DNA of 64,000 bases from Nitrospirota bacterium (GCA_003252075.1 QKDO01000096.1:1-64000), one strand, 5' to 3'. Shown: positions 35,720 through 45,157, numbered from the stretch's first letter. Notes: generated from the letters alone by a model not told the origin. Translations and numbers: made by a program.

Positions 35720-36700
35720 CTACGCATCGGGAAACGTCGGCCTCGGATAGAGGCCTGCCGCCTTAACGATCGGCTCCATTGCAGTCTCCCATTCGATCGC
35801 CTGAATATGCACACCTTTTACCCCTGGGATCTCAAGGGCCTGCTGAATAAGTTCGACGGTAATCTTGATGCCTTCCTGTTCCTGCAGTTCACGCGCCTTC
35901 TTCTTGTCGTCTCCTGCTGTCGCCTTTGCCTTGTTCATGCGTTCGATAAGCGATTTGGGTACCGTAACGCCGGCAACGGAAGAATCCATATACTTGAGCA
36001 TCATCGCGCTCTTCGGCACAATGATGCCGGCAAGCATGGCGGTCCGCTCAAGGAGCCCAAGGTTCCGCGCCTTTTCCATCTGCGCCTTGAAGAGTTCCAT
36101 GTCGTAGATTCCCTGGGTCTGAATGAAGTCTGCGCCGGCATCCACCTTCTTCTTCAGGTTGTAGGGCCTGAAATCCATCGGATCTCCCATAGGGGTCCAG
36201 GAAGCACCGACAAAGAACTTCGGGGCCACTTCAAGTTTATCGCCACCCTGCTGAAGTCCCTCGTCGCGCATCTTCTTCATGATGCCGACTAGTTGACAGG
36301 TGTCCACGTCATACACGTTCTTTGCCCCGGGATGTCCTTTCAGCTTGCCTGCTGCGCTGAACATCTGGTGGTCGCCCGCAATGCAGAGGCAATTCTTGAT
36401 CCCCAGGGCAGCTGCGCCAAGGAAGTCTGCCTGCATGGCGATCCGGTTGCGGTCCCGGCAGGTCATCTGCATGACCGGTTCAAGGCCCTCGCGCAACGCG
36501 ATGACTGCAGCAGCGATACTCGATATGCGGACAACCGCAGTCTGGCAATCCGTGATATTCGCCGCATCACAGAATCCCTTCAGAATGTTCGCCTTTTTGA
36601 TCACTTCATGGGGGTCAGCACTCATGGGGGGGCCGAGCTCGGCCGTAACCGCCATTTTGCCGCTTGCAATGACTCGTTCCAGGTTGCTGCCGCTCTTCAT
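35720..36700 (-). CDS. metF: Methylenetetrahydrofolate reductase
   Basis: A 326-residue TIM-barrel flavoprotein that reduces methylene-THF to methyl-THF. Seen are the N-terminal catalytic-acid region VTAELGPPMSADP, CLCIAGDHQ (the usual L-x-GD flavin motif), the FIQTQGIYD block and a C-terminal VKGVHIQAIEWE. It is the short type found in acetogens and sulfate reducers, which works with MetV and Hdr/Mvh subunits. It starts directly after metV (no gap) in the same operon. An insert rich in Lys (KATAGDDKKKARELQEQ) lies near residue 245-265. Confidence 0.92.
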   Translation of the reverse strand: MKSGSNLERVIASGKMAVTAELGPPMSADPHEVIKKANILKGFCDAANITDCQTAVVRISSIAAAVIALREGLEPVMQMTCRDRNRIAMQADFLGAAALGIKNCLCIAGDHQMFSAAGKLKGHPGAKNVYDVDTCQLVGIMKKMRDEGLQQGGDKLEVAPKFFVGASWTPMGDPMDFRPYNLKKKVDAGADFIQTQGIYDMELFKAQMEKARNLGLLERTAMLAGIIVPKSAMMLKYMDSSVAGVTVPKSLIERMNKAKATAGDDKKKARELQEQEGIKITVELIQQALEIPGVKGVHIQAIEWETAMEPIVKAAGLYPRPTFPDA

Positions 36701-37411
36701 CTATCGTCCCTCCGTTGCTGCATTCTTCTCTTCTTCTTCCTCAAATGCCCGGATATGCTCGACCGATATTCTTCGCGGCCCGCCATGCGTTCCGGTCGAC
36801 CAGTCACGGGGGGGCTGGACCTCAAAGAGCTTTTCCAGTGTACCCAGCTTCTTCATCCGCTCGACAATAAGGAACCATGCGCAATCGGTTTCATTGCTCA
36901 CTTCGCACTTGCCGTTGTTCGTACCGCCGCAGGGGCCGTTCATAAGCGATTTGGAGCAACGAACAATCGGACAGATACCGCCGGTCAGGTGCAGGACACA
37001 GTTGCCGCACCCGCCGCAGAGTTCTACAAAGAAACCTGCTTCAGGAACAGCGCCGTAGAACGTCGTATTGATACCGGGGTATACCGGTATGGCACCGATG
37101 CGATCGGCAAGGAAATTAACACCCACGCCGCAGGCAGTTGACAGCACGAGGTCATAGGTCCTCACCTTCTCCATCAACGGCTCGAAGAACTCCGGTTCGC
37201 AATGCCGCTCGATCGCAGCATTGTCCACCTGCATGTCGACCCCTTCCTGTGCAGCCTTCATCCGCAGCAGGGAGGTGAGGATCTCCGCTTCCTTTCCTCC
37301 GCCCGCATGGCAGATCGCCACACAGGTGTTGCAGCCGAATACCAGTACCTTTTTAAAGCCCTTGACCATCTCCCATATCTCATCAAACGGCTTTTGCTGG
37401 CCTACGATCAT
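36701..37411 (-). CDS. metV: MetV, methylenetetrahydrofolate reductase C-terminal-domain protein
   Basis: A 236-residue iron-sulfur/zinc protein that partners MetF. Cysteine clusters include VFGCNTCVAIC, LSTACGVGVNF, ELCGGCGNCVLHLTGGICPIVRC and NGPCGGTNNGKCEV. The last is the MTHFR_C signature. In Moorella-type complexes MetV links MetF to the HdrABC-MvhD module. The ATG overlaps the mvhD stop (ATGA). Confidence 0.9.
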   Translation of the reverse strand: MIVGQQKPFDEIWEMVKGFKKVLVFGCNTCVAICHAGGGKEAEILTSLLRMKAAQEGVDMQVDNAAIERHCEPEFFEPLMEKVRTYDLVLSTACGVGVNFLADRIGAIPVYPGINTTFYGAVPEAGFFVELCGGCGNCVLHLTGGICPIVRCSKSLMNGPCGGTNNGKCEVSNETDCAWFLIVERMKKLGTLEKLFEVQPPRDWSTGTHGGPRRISVEHIRAFEEEEEKNAATEGR

Positions 37412-37920
37412 GGTTCGTTCACTCCTTTATCTTCCTTGCGGGTTGCATACCACATGGGCGACGGCCCCATCTGTCGTATCTTCTCCGTAAAATTGGTGCA
37501 GATCTCTGCCCAGCGCGGCCCCATGGCTGCGGACAGATTATACATCTCGATCCTGGCAGGATCAATACCGACCTTTGCTAGGAGCTTCTTTGCATACCGA
37601 ATCCTTCGTGCGGCGAACTTATTACCTTCCAGGTAATGGCATTGGCCGACGAGTCAACCGGCGACGAACACACCGTCGATGCCGCGTTCAAATGCGCGCA
37701 GCACATGGATGTGGTCGAGCTTGCCCGTGCACGGCAGCCTGATGATCTTTACATTCGGGGGATAGGAAAGCCGCATCACGCCTGCAAGGTCAGCTGCAGC
37801 GAAGGCGCAGTAGTGGCAGGCAAAGGCAAGAACATTCGGCTGCCAGCTGTCCGGGATCTCATGGGACTTCTCTATGGTCGAAACCCTTGTCTGCTCTGTT
37901 GCCTCTGCAACATCAGCCAT
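37408..37920 (-). CDS. mvhD: MvhD-like hydrogenase/heterodisulfide reductase delta subunit, predicted selenoprotein
   Basis: The ORF track stops at TGA 37654-37656, but the frame continues to TGA 37408 with strong family sequence, giving 170 residues. The context is VFVAG-U-LVGQCHYLEGN, where MvhD proteins normally have VAGCxxGDCHYxEGN. The protein carries the [2Fe-2S] cysteines (FACHYCAFA at the N-terminus, LPCTGK, the Sec/Cys pair) and ends with the conserved MYNLSAAMGPRWAEI. A hairpin (37621-37637) starts 16 nt after the TGA. MvhD passes electrons between a hydrogenase or dehydrogenase and HdrA. It overlaps metV by ATGA and follows hdrA closely. Confidence 0.88.
37621..37637 (-). promoter_or_regulatory. 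Predicted bacterial SECIS hairpin in mvhD
   Basis: On the minus strand ATTACC pairs with GGTAAT around the loop TGGAA, 6 bp with no mismatch. The stem starts 16 nt after the in-frame TGA and the loop lies 22-26 nt after it. The GG in a small apical loop fits what SelB recognises in bacterial SECIS elements. No separate sequence search was possible. Confidence 0.7.
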
Positions 37921-37942
37921 CTGTCTTCTCCTCTCTCACACC

Positions 37943-40900
37943 TTAATTGACCACACCGGGCTCGGACTCCACCGCAGCATCGATCATCGCAAGGATCTGG
38001 TCATCTCTGAAATTGTTCACCTGGAATGCCTTGGCAGGACAGATGCCGGCACAGATGCCGCATCCCATGCATTTGACTTCATTATGCGACACCTTCCCGT
38101 CTTCCGCGATATAGGGAGATCCGAACGGGCATACCCTCAAACAGCTCAGGCATGACATGCAGAGCTCGCGCTTGTGTTTTGCAATGATACCCGAAACGGC
38201 AAGCCGCTCATGCGACAGAATGACACCGGCGCGTCCCGAAGCAGCCAGTGCCTGGGCAACGGTTTCGTCGATATTCTTTGGCGCATGGCCAAGCCCTGCG
38301 ACGAACAATCCCTCGCTCGGGAAATCGACGGGGCGGAGCTTGACGTGCGCCTCAAGAAAGTACCCGTCAGGGTTTCTTGTTACCTTGTACATCTCGCCGA
38401 CATGGTCCGTTGTCGGGTGAGGTCTGAGCCCGGTTGAGAGGACAAGCCAGTCTGCATCAAGGGAAAGTTCCTTATTCAGCATATAGTCCCACGTCCTGAC
38501 ACTCACCGTGGGACCCGCCTGCTCCACCCGCGGTTTTCTGTCCACATCATAGCGGACAAAAATCACGCCAAGGTCGCGCGCCTTTTTGTAGTAATCCTCC
38601 CTGAGACCATAGGTCCTGATGTCGCGGTAGACAATGACGACCTCTGCAGCGGGGTTGCTTTCCTTGATAGCTATTGCATTCCGTATGGCATCCTGACAGC
38701 AGATGCGCGAGCAGTACTGGTTCGGTTCTTCCCGCGACCCGACACACTGGATCATTACATACCGTTCTCCTGCCTTCGGAGCCCCGCCGTCAGCCAGGGT
38801 CTTCTCAAGCTGCCGCTGCGTGATAACGTTTGGGCTCTCGCCATAGAGATACTCCGTTGGCTGGTATTCGATACCACCGGTTGCCAGTATGATGGCTCCA
38901 TGTTCGATGATGCTCCCATCCGTCAGGATCGTCTTGAAGTTTCCGACAAATCCATCGGTCTTCTTCACCTCGACACTCCTATGGACCGTAATCTTGGGAT
39001 GCTCGTTGACCGCTCCGATCCTGTCTTTCAGGAACTCCTGGACATCGAGACCTTCAAGCGTACGGTATACCTGTCGTACCAGCCCCCCCAGTTCCTTGTC
39101 CTGCTCGATGACATGGACCGGGAACCCCTGGTCAGCAAGGCAAAGCGCGGCTGTCATGCCGGCGATACCGCCGCCGATGATGAGACAGGCAGGGGTCACG
39201 CCGACGGTCTCGCTCTGGAGCGGTTCCTGAAGCCGTGATTTTGCAACAGACATCTTCACGATGCCGATAGCCTTCTTGGTCGCAACCTCGTTCTGACCCT
39301 TATGACACCATGAGCACTGCTCGCGGATATCGGCAAGGTCAAAGAGATACTTGTTCAGCCCTGCCTCGCGGATCGTCTCCTGGAAGAGCTTTTCATGTGT
39401 TCGCGGTGTGCAGGATGCGATGACAACCCTGTTCAGGTTCTGTTCCTTGATCGTCTGCTTGATCATATCCTGGTTGTCCTGCGCACAGGCATAGATCGTG
39501 TTGGTCACATAGGCTACCCCTGGCTGGTCCTTCACGGCGCTGACCACCTCGTCGATATTGACGGTCGAGGAAATGTTCGTTCCGCAGTGGCAGACAAAGA
39601 CTCCGATCCTCGGGTCCTCTCCCGTCACATCTTTTTCCGGGGGGAGTTCCTTCTTGACGGTCTCCGTTCCGCGCACCTCAGCGAGCATCGCCATGACGCT
39701 GCCTGCGACGCCGCTGCCCTGCATCACGGTTTCAGGGATATCTTTCGGCCCCTGGTAGATGCCGGTGACAAATACTCCTTCGCGGGATGTCCTGACAGGG
39801 GTAAAAGGCGATGTCTTTGCAAAGAGGTACTGATTGGTTTCGATGCCGAAGGTCTTGGCGAACTGCTCCGCGTCACAGTGCGGCTGAAAGCCGATGGAGA
39901 GCACGACCATATCGAACTTCTCGGTTATCAGTCCTCCGTCTTCGGCTGCGTATTTCAGGAGCAGGTCACCCGTGCCCGGTTCCTCGCGGACCGCCGAGAC
40001 CATGGCACGCTGGTACCTGACGGCGTATTCGTTCTTAGCACGCTCTACATACTTGTCAAAGTCCTTGCCAAAGGCACGCATCTCCATATAGAAGATCGTC
40101 GGCTCTATGTTCTTGTCATGCTCCTTCGCAATGATAGACTGTTTCGTCGCGTACATGCAGCAGACCGACGAGCACCAGGGGTTGGCATTATGGTTATCCC
40201 GCGAGCCTACACACTGGATCCATGCCACCTTCTTCGGATGTTTCTGGTCGGAAGGACGCTGGACAACTCCCTTATAGGGGCCGGATGCGGAAAGAATGCG
40301 TTCAAACTGTATGGACGACACGACATTCTGCCAGCGCCCAAGGCCGAGTTCCTGCCGTGCGCGTGCGTCGTACCGGTCGAGGCCGGGGCTCAGGATGATG
40401 GACCCGACATTGAGCTCGATCTCCCTGCCCGTGTCCCCGTAGTTGATTGCCCCTGCCTTGCATGCCTTTTCGCAGAGACGGCAGCGCTTACGGTCCGGGT
40501 CGTTCAGGCAGAGACACTGGCTCGCATCGATCGCACGCGTGTTCGGCACGGCCTGGGGGAAAAGTGAATAAACGGCCTTCCGTGGGCCAAGCTTCTGGTC
40601 GAATTCGCTCAGGACCTTCTTCGGACACTTGAGTTCGCAGTCACCGCAGCCGGTACATTTGTCGGCATCCACATACCGGGGAGCGAGCTTAACTCTGACC
40701 TTGAAATCCCCGGCATCTCCCTCGACCGAGGTCACTTCTGCAAGGGTATGAATATCGATGTTCAGATGACGGCCCGCTTCGACCATTTTGGGCGATATCA
40801 TACACATAGCGCAGTCGCCCGTCGGAAAGGTCTTGTCGAGCATGGCCATGGTCCCGCCAATGGAAGGGTCGCGCTGCACCATATGCACCTTGAACCCGCT

Positions 40901-40993
40901 GTCAGCAAGGTCAAGAGCTGCCTGCATACCGCCGATGCCGCCGCCGACGATCAGAACGGAACCACGCTTCGTTGAATTGGATAGCATGCTCAT
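37943..40993 (-). CDS. hdrA: HdrA-like protein, double-length fusion with two flavin modules
   Basis: At 1016 residues it is much longer than typical HdrA (about 650). The first flavin site is VGGGIGGMQAALDLADSGF near residue 20 and the second IIGGGIAGMTAALCLADQGF near residue 600. The first half holds a CTGCGDCELKCP cluster and a CLCLNDPDRKRCRLCEKAC cluster. Two more lie near the C-terminus (CMSCLSCLRVCPFG, CMGCGICAGICPAKAF). VGSR-type linkers (CVGSRDNHNANPWCSSVCC and CVGSREEPNQYCSRICC) occur in both halves. It is the probable flavin-based bifurcating or confurcating core of the complex, and overlaps hdrB by 4 bp. Confidence 0.9.
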   Translation of the reverse strand: MSMLSNSTKRGSVLIVGGGIGGMQAALDLADSGFKVHMVQRDPSIGGTMAMLDKTFPTGDCAMCMISPKMVEAGRHLNIDIHTLAEVTSVEGDAGDFKVRVKLAPRYVDADKCTGCGDCELKCPKKVLSEFDQKLGPRKAVYSLFPQAVPNTRAIDASQCLCLNDPDRKRCRLCEKACKAGAINYGDTGREIELNVGSIILSPGLDRYDARARQELGLGRWQNVVSSIQFERILSASGPYKGVVQRPSDQKHPKKVAWIQCVGSRDNHNANPWCSSVCCMYATKQSIIAKEHDKNIEPTIFYMEMRAFGKDFDKYVERAKNEYAVRYQRAMVSAVREEPGTGDLLLKYAAEDGGLITEKFDMVVLSIGFQPHCDAEQFAKTFGIETNQYLFAKTSPFTPVRTSREGVFVTGIYQGPKDIPETVMQGSGVAGSVMAMLAEVRGTETVKKELPPEKDVTGEDPRIGVFVCHCGTNISSTVNIDEVVSAVKDQPGVAYVTNTIYACAQDNQDMIKQTIKEQNLNRVVIASCTPRTHEKLFQETIREAGLNKYLFDLADIREQCSWCHKGQNEVATKKAIGIVKMSVAKSRLQEPLQSETVGVTPACLIIGGGIAGMTAALCLADQGFPVHVIEQDKELGGLVRQVYRTLEGLDVQEFLKDRIGAVNEHPKITVHRSVEVKKTDGFVGNFKTILTDGSIIEHGAIILATGGIEYQPTEYLYGESPNVITQRQLEKTLADGGAPKAGERYVMIQCVGSREEPNQYCSRICCQDAIRNAIAIKESNPAAEVVIVYRDIRTYGLREDYYKKARDLGVIFVRYDVDRKPRVEQAGPTVSVRTWDYMLNKELSLDADWLVLSTGLRPHPTTDHVGEMYKVTRNPDGYFLEAHVKLRPVDFPSEGLFVAGLGHAPKNIDETVAQALAASGRAGVILSHERLAVSGIIAKHKRELCMSCLSCLRVCPFGSPYIAEDGKVSHNEVKCMGCGICAGICPAKAFQVNNFRDDQILAMIDAAVESEPGVVN

Positions 40994-41871
40994 ATCAGTT
41001 TCAGCTCCTTTAACAGGCCCATGGCATCCACAAAATGCCGGTCAACCTGCATCTCGACCGCGTCGAAGCCCATGGCAATACCGATAAGTTCAGTTATAAA
41101 ATAGACCGGCAGCCGCTTTCCCAGCCCGTACTTCTGCGCCACCTGTTCCTGGTATGCATCAACGTTGAACTGGCAGAGCGGGCAGGTGGTGACAAAGCAG
41201 TTCGCGCCGCGCGCCTCAGCATCCTTCATGATCCGCGACATCAGCAGCAGCGACTGCTCAGCGTCATTGACCGATGCAGATGCACCGCAGCAGTCTGTCT
41301 TATAGCTCCAGTCAACGGGTTCTGCGCCGAGTGACCTGCAGATGATCTCCATACCCTGAGGGTTTTCCACATCATCGGTCACGGGGACATCACAGGGGAA
41401 ACGGGTGAGCAGGCATCCGTAGTAGCAGGCGGGCTTCAGTCCTTCCAGTTTCTTCCTGGCTTTTTCCGCTATCTCCCCCGATGCGACCCGCGGCTTCAGC
41501 ACCTCGAGGATGTTCGAGACCTTGATATTCCCCTCCACCTTCCTGCCGAGCTCCGCATTGATAGATTCCTTCAGCTTCAGATCGCAGGAGAGTCGCTGCT
41601 GGGATACCAGCGTCCTGCTGTAACAGGACGAACAGGGAATAACAATCTCAGAGAGGCCGGTCGCATCAGCAATCCCGAGGTTTCTTGCCGGCAGCGCTAT
41701 AGCGAGAAAATCGTCTGTCTTGGCCGCTGCCGTGGCACCGCAGCAGTTCCAGTCCGGTATCTCTCTGAGTTCAATCCCAAGGTTCCGGAAGACCATCTTG
41801 CATTGTATGTCATACAACTCCGATGAGGCATGCAGCGAGCATCCGGGATAATAGGCCATTTCCATGGTCAT
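40990..41871 (-). CDS. hdrB: Heterodisulfide reductase subunit B-like protein
   Basis: A 293-residue protein with two CCG domains that in HdrB hold noncubane [4Fe-4S] clusters. The motifs are PGCSLHASS, PDWNCCGATAA, IPCSSCYSRT in the first half, and ACYYGCLLTRFP, KTDCCGASAS, TTCPLCQFNVD in the second. It overlaps hdrC and hdrA by 4 bp each. In the acetogen-type MetFV-Hdr complex its role is electron transfer rather than disulfide reduction; the true electron carrier is unknown. Confidence 0.92.
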   Translation of the reverse strand: MTMEMAYYPGCSLHASSELYDIQCKMVFRNLGIELREIPDWNCCGATAAAKTDDFLAIALPARNLGIADATGLSEIVIPCSSCYSRTLVSQQRLSCDLKLKESINAELGRKVEGNIKVSNILEVLKPRVASGEIAEKARKKLEGLKPACYYGCLLTRFPCDVPVTDDVENPQGMEIICRSLGAEPVDWSYKTDCCGASASVNDAEQSLLLMSRIMKDAEARGANCFVTTCPLCQFNVDAYQEQVAQKYGLGKRLPVYFITELIGIAMGFDAVEMQVDRHFVDAMGLLKELKLI

Positions 41872-42479
41872 GCCCCCTTCCCTGGCTTGGCCTTACGGTA
41901 GAGCGCCTTGACTTCTGCCTTGTTCTTCACCTTGTCCACCTTGAAGTGCATCCGCTTCTTTTTCATCATCGTCATGCCGAGCTTTGCCTGGTTCATCATC
42001 TCATCGATTACCGCACCGACATTCCCCTTTTTCAGCTCCTTGAGAGCGGTCTTTGCTTCATAGATGCCCATTCCCTCGATCTCATTGAAGCGGCCCATAT
42101 GTCCGGTCGCCTTCATAAATGCGTTATGAAAGTCGGCAATCCGGGGCCTGAGAGGTTCGAGATGCTCTTTTTTCGACATCTGTTTGAGCGTTTCCGTGAT
42201 GCGGGCGGTCTGGATGTTGTTAGGGCAGCGTGTACCGCAGGTATAGCAGGCAACGCACTTCCAGACAAGGAGATTGCTGAGTGCTTCACCCCTGTCGCCG
42301 AGAAGGATCATCCGGATAAGCCTGTCCGGGGTTACACCCGTTTCTTCGCCTACCGGGCATCCCGCAGCACATCTCCGGCACTGGTAACAGGCAAGCAGAT
42401 TCTGGCCCGACTTGTCCATGACTTCCCGAAGGAGGGTCTGAGCACCTTTTGCTTCATATTTTAGAGTTTTCACCGACAT
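41868..42479 (-). CDS. hdrC: Heterodisulfide reductase subunit C-like ferredoxin
   Basis: A 203-residue iron-sulfur protein with two [4Fe-4S] motifs: ACYQCRRCAAGCPVGEE and KCVACYTCGTRCPNNIQ. The remaining part is helical and Lys-rich. ATG 42479 after AAGGAG is preferred to the longer track start. It begins the hdrC-hdrB-hdrA-mvhD-metV-metF operon; folD lies 172 bp upstream on the same strand. Confidence 0.92.
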   Translation of the reverse strand: MSVKTLKYEAKGAQTLLREVMDKSGQNLLACYQCRRCAAGCPVGEETGVTPDRLIRMILLGDRGEALSNLLVWKCVACYTCGTRCPNNIQTARITETLKQMSKKEHLEPLRPRIADFHNAFMKATGHMGRFNEIEGMGIYEAKTALKELKKGNVGAVIDEMMNQAKLGMTMMKKKRMHFKVDKVKNKAEVKALYRKAKPGKGA

Positions 42480-42650
42480 AATCTGCTCCTTTGACCTGAA
42501 AGAAAACCTACGAAAACCGACAGGCAATAGTGCTTCTGAGGGTCTGTATTTTATTATAAATGTTGGCTTTCCCTTTTTTCAATGAACGCATTATCCTTTT
42601 GCCAGGTGCTGCATGGCGAGGCGAATCATGCCCCGCCCGCATCATTTCAT

Positions 42651-43556
42651 CTATATGCCTGCAGCAAGTTTTGCAGACTTGACGGTATTCTTCATGAGCA
42701 TCGTGATTGTCATCGGACCCACGCCGCCCGGCACCGGTGTTATGGCCCCGGCGATCTCCTTGGCTGCATCATAGTCGACATCACCCTTCAATATCGGCAC
42801 CATCTTTCCCGTCTTCTCACTCTTCTTCTCCCCCACGCGGTTCACCCCCACATCGATGACGCAGGCGCCCGGCTTGATCCATTCAGGCTTTACCAGACCC
42901 GGCACACCGGCAGCGACAATCAGAATATCAGCGCGCTTACAGTGAGCCTCAAGGTCCTTCGTTCCGGTATGGACAACAGTGACCGTCGCGTTGGCGCCCT
43001 TTCCCTTCTGGAGCATGATGTTTGCAATCGGCTTGCCGACAATATTCGAGCGGCCCACCACAACCACCTCGGCACCGGAGGTATCGAAACCGGCCCGGAC
43101 GATCAGTTCCTGGATACCTGCAGGGGTGCAGGGAAGGAACTTCGCCTCTTTTCCCCCGATCATCAGGCGGCCGACGTTGACCGGATGAAACCCGTCCACA
43201 TCCTTATCAGGATCGATCGCATTCAGAACCTTCTTCTCGTCAATATGCTTCGGCAGCGGGAGCTGTACAAGGATGCCGTGGATTTTCGTGTCCTTATTGT
43301 AGGTTTCGATAAGCTTCAGCAACTTCTCCTCCGCGATGTCCTCCGGCTGATCGTCCTGGATCGAATGGAACCCCAATTCGTGCGCTGTCTTCTGCTTCGC
43401 TGTGACATAGCTGACTGAGGCGGGATTGTGTCCCACCAAAATGGTGACCAGTCCCGGTATTACACCCGTCTTCTCTTTCAGTTCGGAAACTTCCTTCTTG
43501 AGCTCTTCGCGAATCTGTGCAGCCACTTCGGTACCGCTGATGATCTTTGCTGACAT
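42651..43556 (-). CDS. folD: Bifunctional methylene-THF dehydrogenase/methenyl-THF cyclohydrolase FolD
   Basis: A 301-residue cytosolic enzyme interconverting methenyl-, methylene- and formyl-THF. The active-site Lys is in SYVTAKQKTAHELG. Conserved blocks are GILVQLPLPKHI, DPDKDVDGFHPVN, PCTPAGI and the dinucleotide motif VVVGRSNIVGKPIANIML, with a C-terminal PVPGGVGPMTITML. It makes the substrate of MetF, so its position just upstream of the Hdr-MetF operon fits a Wood-Ljungdahl methyl branch. Confidence 0.96.
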   Translation of the reverse strand: MSAKIISGTEVAAQIREELKKEVSELKEKTGVIPGLVTILVGHNPASVSYVTAKQKTAHELGFHSIQDDQPEDIAEEKLLKLIETYNKDTKIHGILVQLPLPKHIDEKKVLNAIDPDKDVDGFHPVNVGRLMIGGKEAKFLPCTPAGIQELIVRAGFDTSGAEVVVVGRSNIVGKPIANIMLQKGKGANATVTVVHTGTKDLEAHCKRADILIVAAGVPGLVKPEWIKPGACVIDVGVNRVGEKKSEKTGKMVPILKGDVDYDAAKEIAGAITPVPGGVGPMTITMLMKNTVKSAKLAAGI

Positions 43557-43647
43557 GGTATTCCTCCTCTGCAGTCGTATTACGTTATTGTGTCCTGAAA
43601 CTCACATGACGTCACATTCAGACAACCGGAGAAAAATCCGGTTTCAG

Positions 43648-44211
43648 CTAAGCATTCTTCTTGATCAGTTCCAGAAGCTCCTGCCGTGTCGATTCCTTCG
43701 ATCTGAATATTCCTCTCACGGCAGAAGTCACGGTGCGGGCACCCGACTTTCTCAGACCCCGCATCGAAAGACAGAGATGCTCCGCATCGACGACCACCAT
43801 GGCACCCTTGGGCCTGAGCTTTTCCATGATCAGATCGGCGAGCTGGGCGGTGAGGCGTTCCTGCACCGTGGGTCTCTTGGCAAAAATCTCCAGGGCCTTG
43901 GCGAGCTCGCCGATGCCGGCTATCTTCCCTGCGCCGGGGACATAGGCAACATGGGCCTTGCCGATAAACGGGAGAAGATGGTGTTCGCATACGGAATAGA
44001 ACGGGACATCCTTCAGCAGAACCAGTTCTTCATGGCTTTCGCCCTCAATATGCTGGAGGATCTCTTCTGTCGGGGTCTCCAGTCCGGAAAATATGTCCTG
44101 GTACATTTTGGCGACCCTTCCGGGCGTGCCTTTCATGCCCGGCCTGTCCGGATCTTCACCGATGCCTTCAATGATGAGGCGTACGCCTTTTTCGATCTTT
44201 TTGAGGTCCAC
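43648..44211 (-). CDS. folE: GTP cyclohydrolase I (FolE)
   Basis: Forms dihydroneopterin triphosphate from GTP, the first step to folate. At 187 residues it is normal. The zinc ligands are in [17 protein letters not shown] and EHLCLSMRG (Cys, His, His). [25 protein letters not shown] is also present. A hairpin with AACCGGA and TCCGGTT arms follows the stop at 43624-43643, but without a T tract. It lies upstream of folD on the same strand, consistent with joint control of folate supply. Confidence 0.95.
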   Translation of the reverse strand: MDLKKIEKGVRLIIEGIGEDPDRPGMKGTPGRVAKMYQDIFSGLETPTEEILQHIEGESHEELVLLKDVPFYSVCEHHLLPFIGKAHVAYVPGAGKIAGIGELAKALEIFAKRPTVQERLTAQLADLIMEKLRPKGAMVVVDAEHLCLSMRGLRKSGARTVTSAVRGIFRSKESTRQELLELIKKNA

Positions 44212-44343
44212 GGATTATCCCCTGATTTGCCTTAAAAAAAGCACCTGATTTTAGCACGTCAGAAAATAAGAAGTCAAAAGACTTACTTATAAACTTATTT
44301 TATTTACTTATAGATAGGAAACCTTGTCCTTATCAGGCATACA

Positions 44344-45150
44344 ATGATATCTTATTGCATGCAGGCAGGTTTTTTCCAGTTCAATACGGCATTCGGCAGG
44401 AAGCAGGAAAACCTCGAAAAAGTCAGGTCCGCAGCAAGAGATACCTCCCCGGACCTCCTTGTATTACCAGAATTTTTCGCCACCGGGTACCAGTTTATTT
44501 CCCGGGATGAAGTCGCTGATCTCTCAGAGCCTGTCCCGAAGGGCGAAACGACCGAATTCCTTGCAGGGTTATCCCGGGAGAAGGGGATATATATTGTCGC
44601 CGGTCTTCCAGAGCGGGATGGAGACATTTTCTTTAACTCGGCAGTTCTGACCGGACCCGAAGGCTTTCTCGGACGGTACCGCAAAACGCATCTCTATTTT
44701 GAGGAGAACCTCTTCTTCGCTCCCGGCAACACAGGGTTCCGGGTTTGGGATACGAAAATCGGCAGGATCGGCATCATGATCTGCTTCGACTGGTTCTTCC
44801 CTGAGTCGGCGAGGACCCTTGCTCTCAGGGGAGCGGAGGTGATTGCACATCCGTCCAACCTTGTCCTGCCCTACTGTCCCCAGTCCATGCCGGTCCGCTG
44901 TCTCGAAAACAGGGTCTATGCAGTTACGGCAAACCGCACGGGCAGGGAGCAGAGGGGAAATACACAGGCGCTCACGTTCATTGGACAGAGCCAGATAACC
45001 TCACCGCAGGGAGAGATAGTGGTCCGTGCAGGGATCGACGACGAGATGCTGGGGACAGCAGATCTTGACCTGTCGCGGGCGCGAGATAAAAAACTGAACG
45101 ATTTCAATGACCTCATAAAAGACAGGAAGCCTGCCCTCTATGATTCCTGA
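44344..45150 (+). CDS. Carbon-nitrogen hydrolase (nitrilase superfamily)
   Basis: A 268-residue cytosolic hydrolase. The Glu-Lys-Cys triad is present: LVLPEFFATGYQ, GRYRKTHLYFEE and GIMICFDWFFPESART. It probably hydrolyses an amide, such as deaminated glutathione or an N-carbamoyl compound; the substrate is not predictable. ATG 44344 or ATG 44359 (MQAGFFQFN) could be the start; neither has a good ribosome-binding site. It lies divergent from folE over an AT-rich promoter region and converges on the Mla lipoprotein gene. Confidence 0.88.
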   Translation: MISYCMQAGFFQFNTAFGRKQENLEKVRSAARDTSPDLLVLPEFFATGYQFISRDEVADLSEPVPKGETTEFLAGLSREKGIYIVAGLPERDGDIFFNSAVLTGPEGFLGRYRKTHLYFEENLFFAPGNTGFRVWDTKIGRIGIMICFDWFFPESARTLALRGAEVIAHPSNLVLPYCPQSMPVRCLENRVYAVTANRTGREQRGNTQALTFIGQSQITSPQGEIVVRAGIDDEMLGTADLDLSRARDKKLNDFNDLIKDRKPALYDS

Positions 45151-45157
45151 CCTGTTT

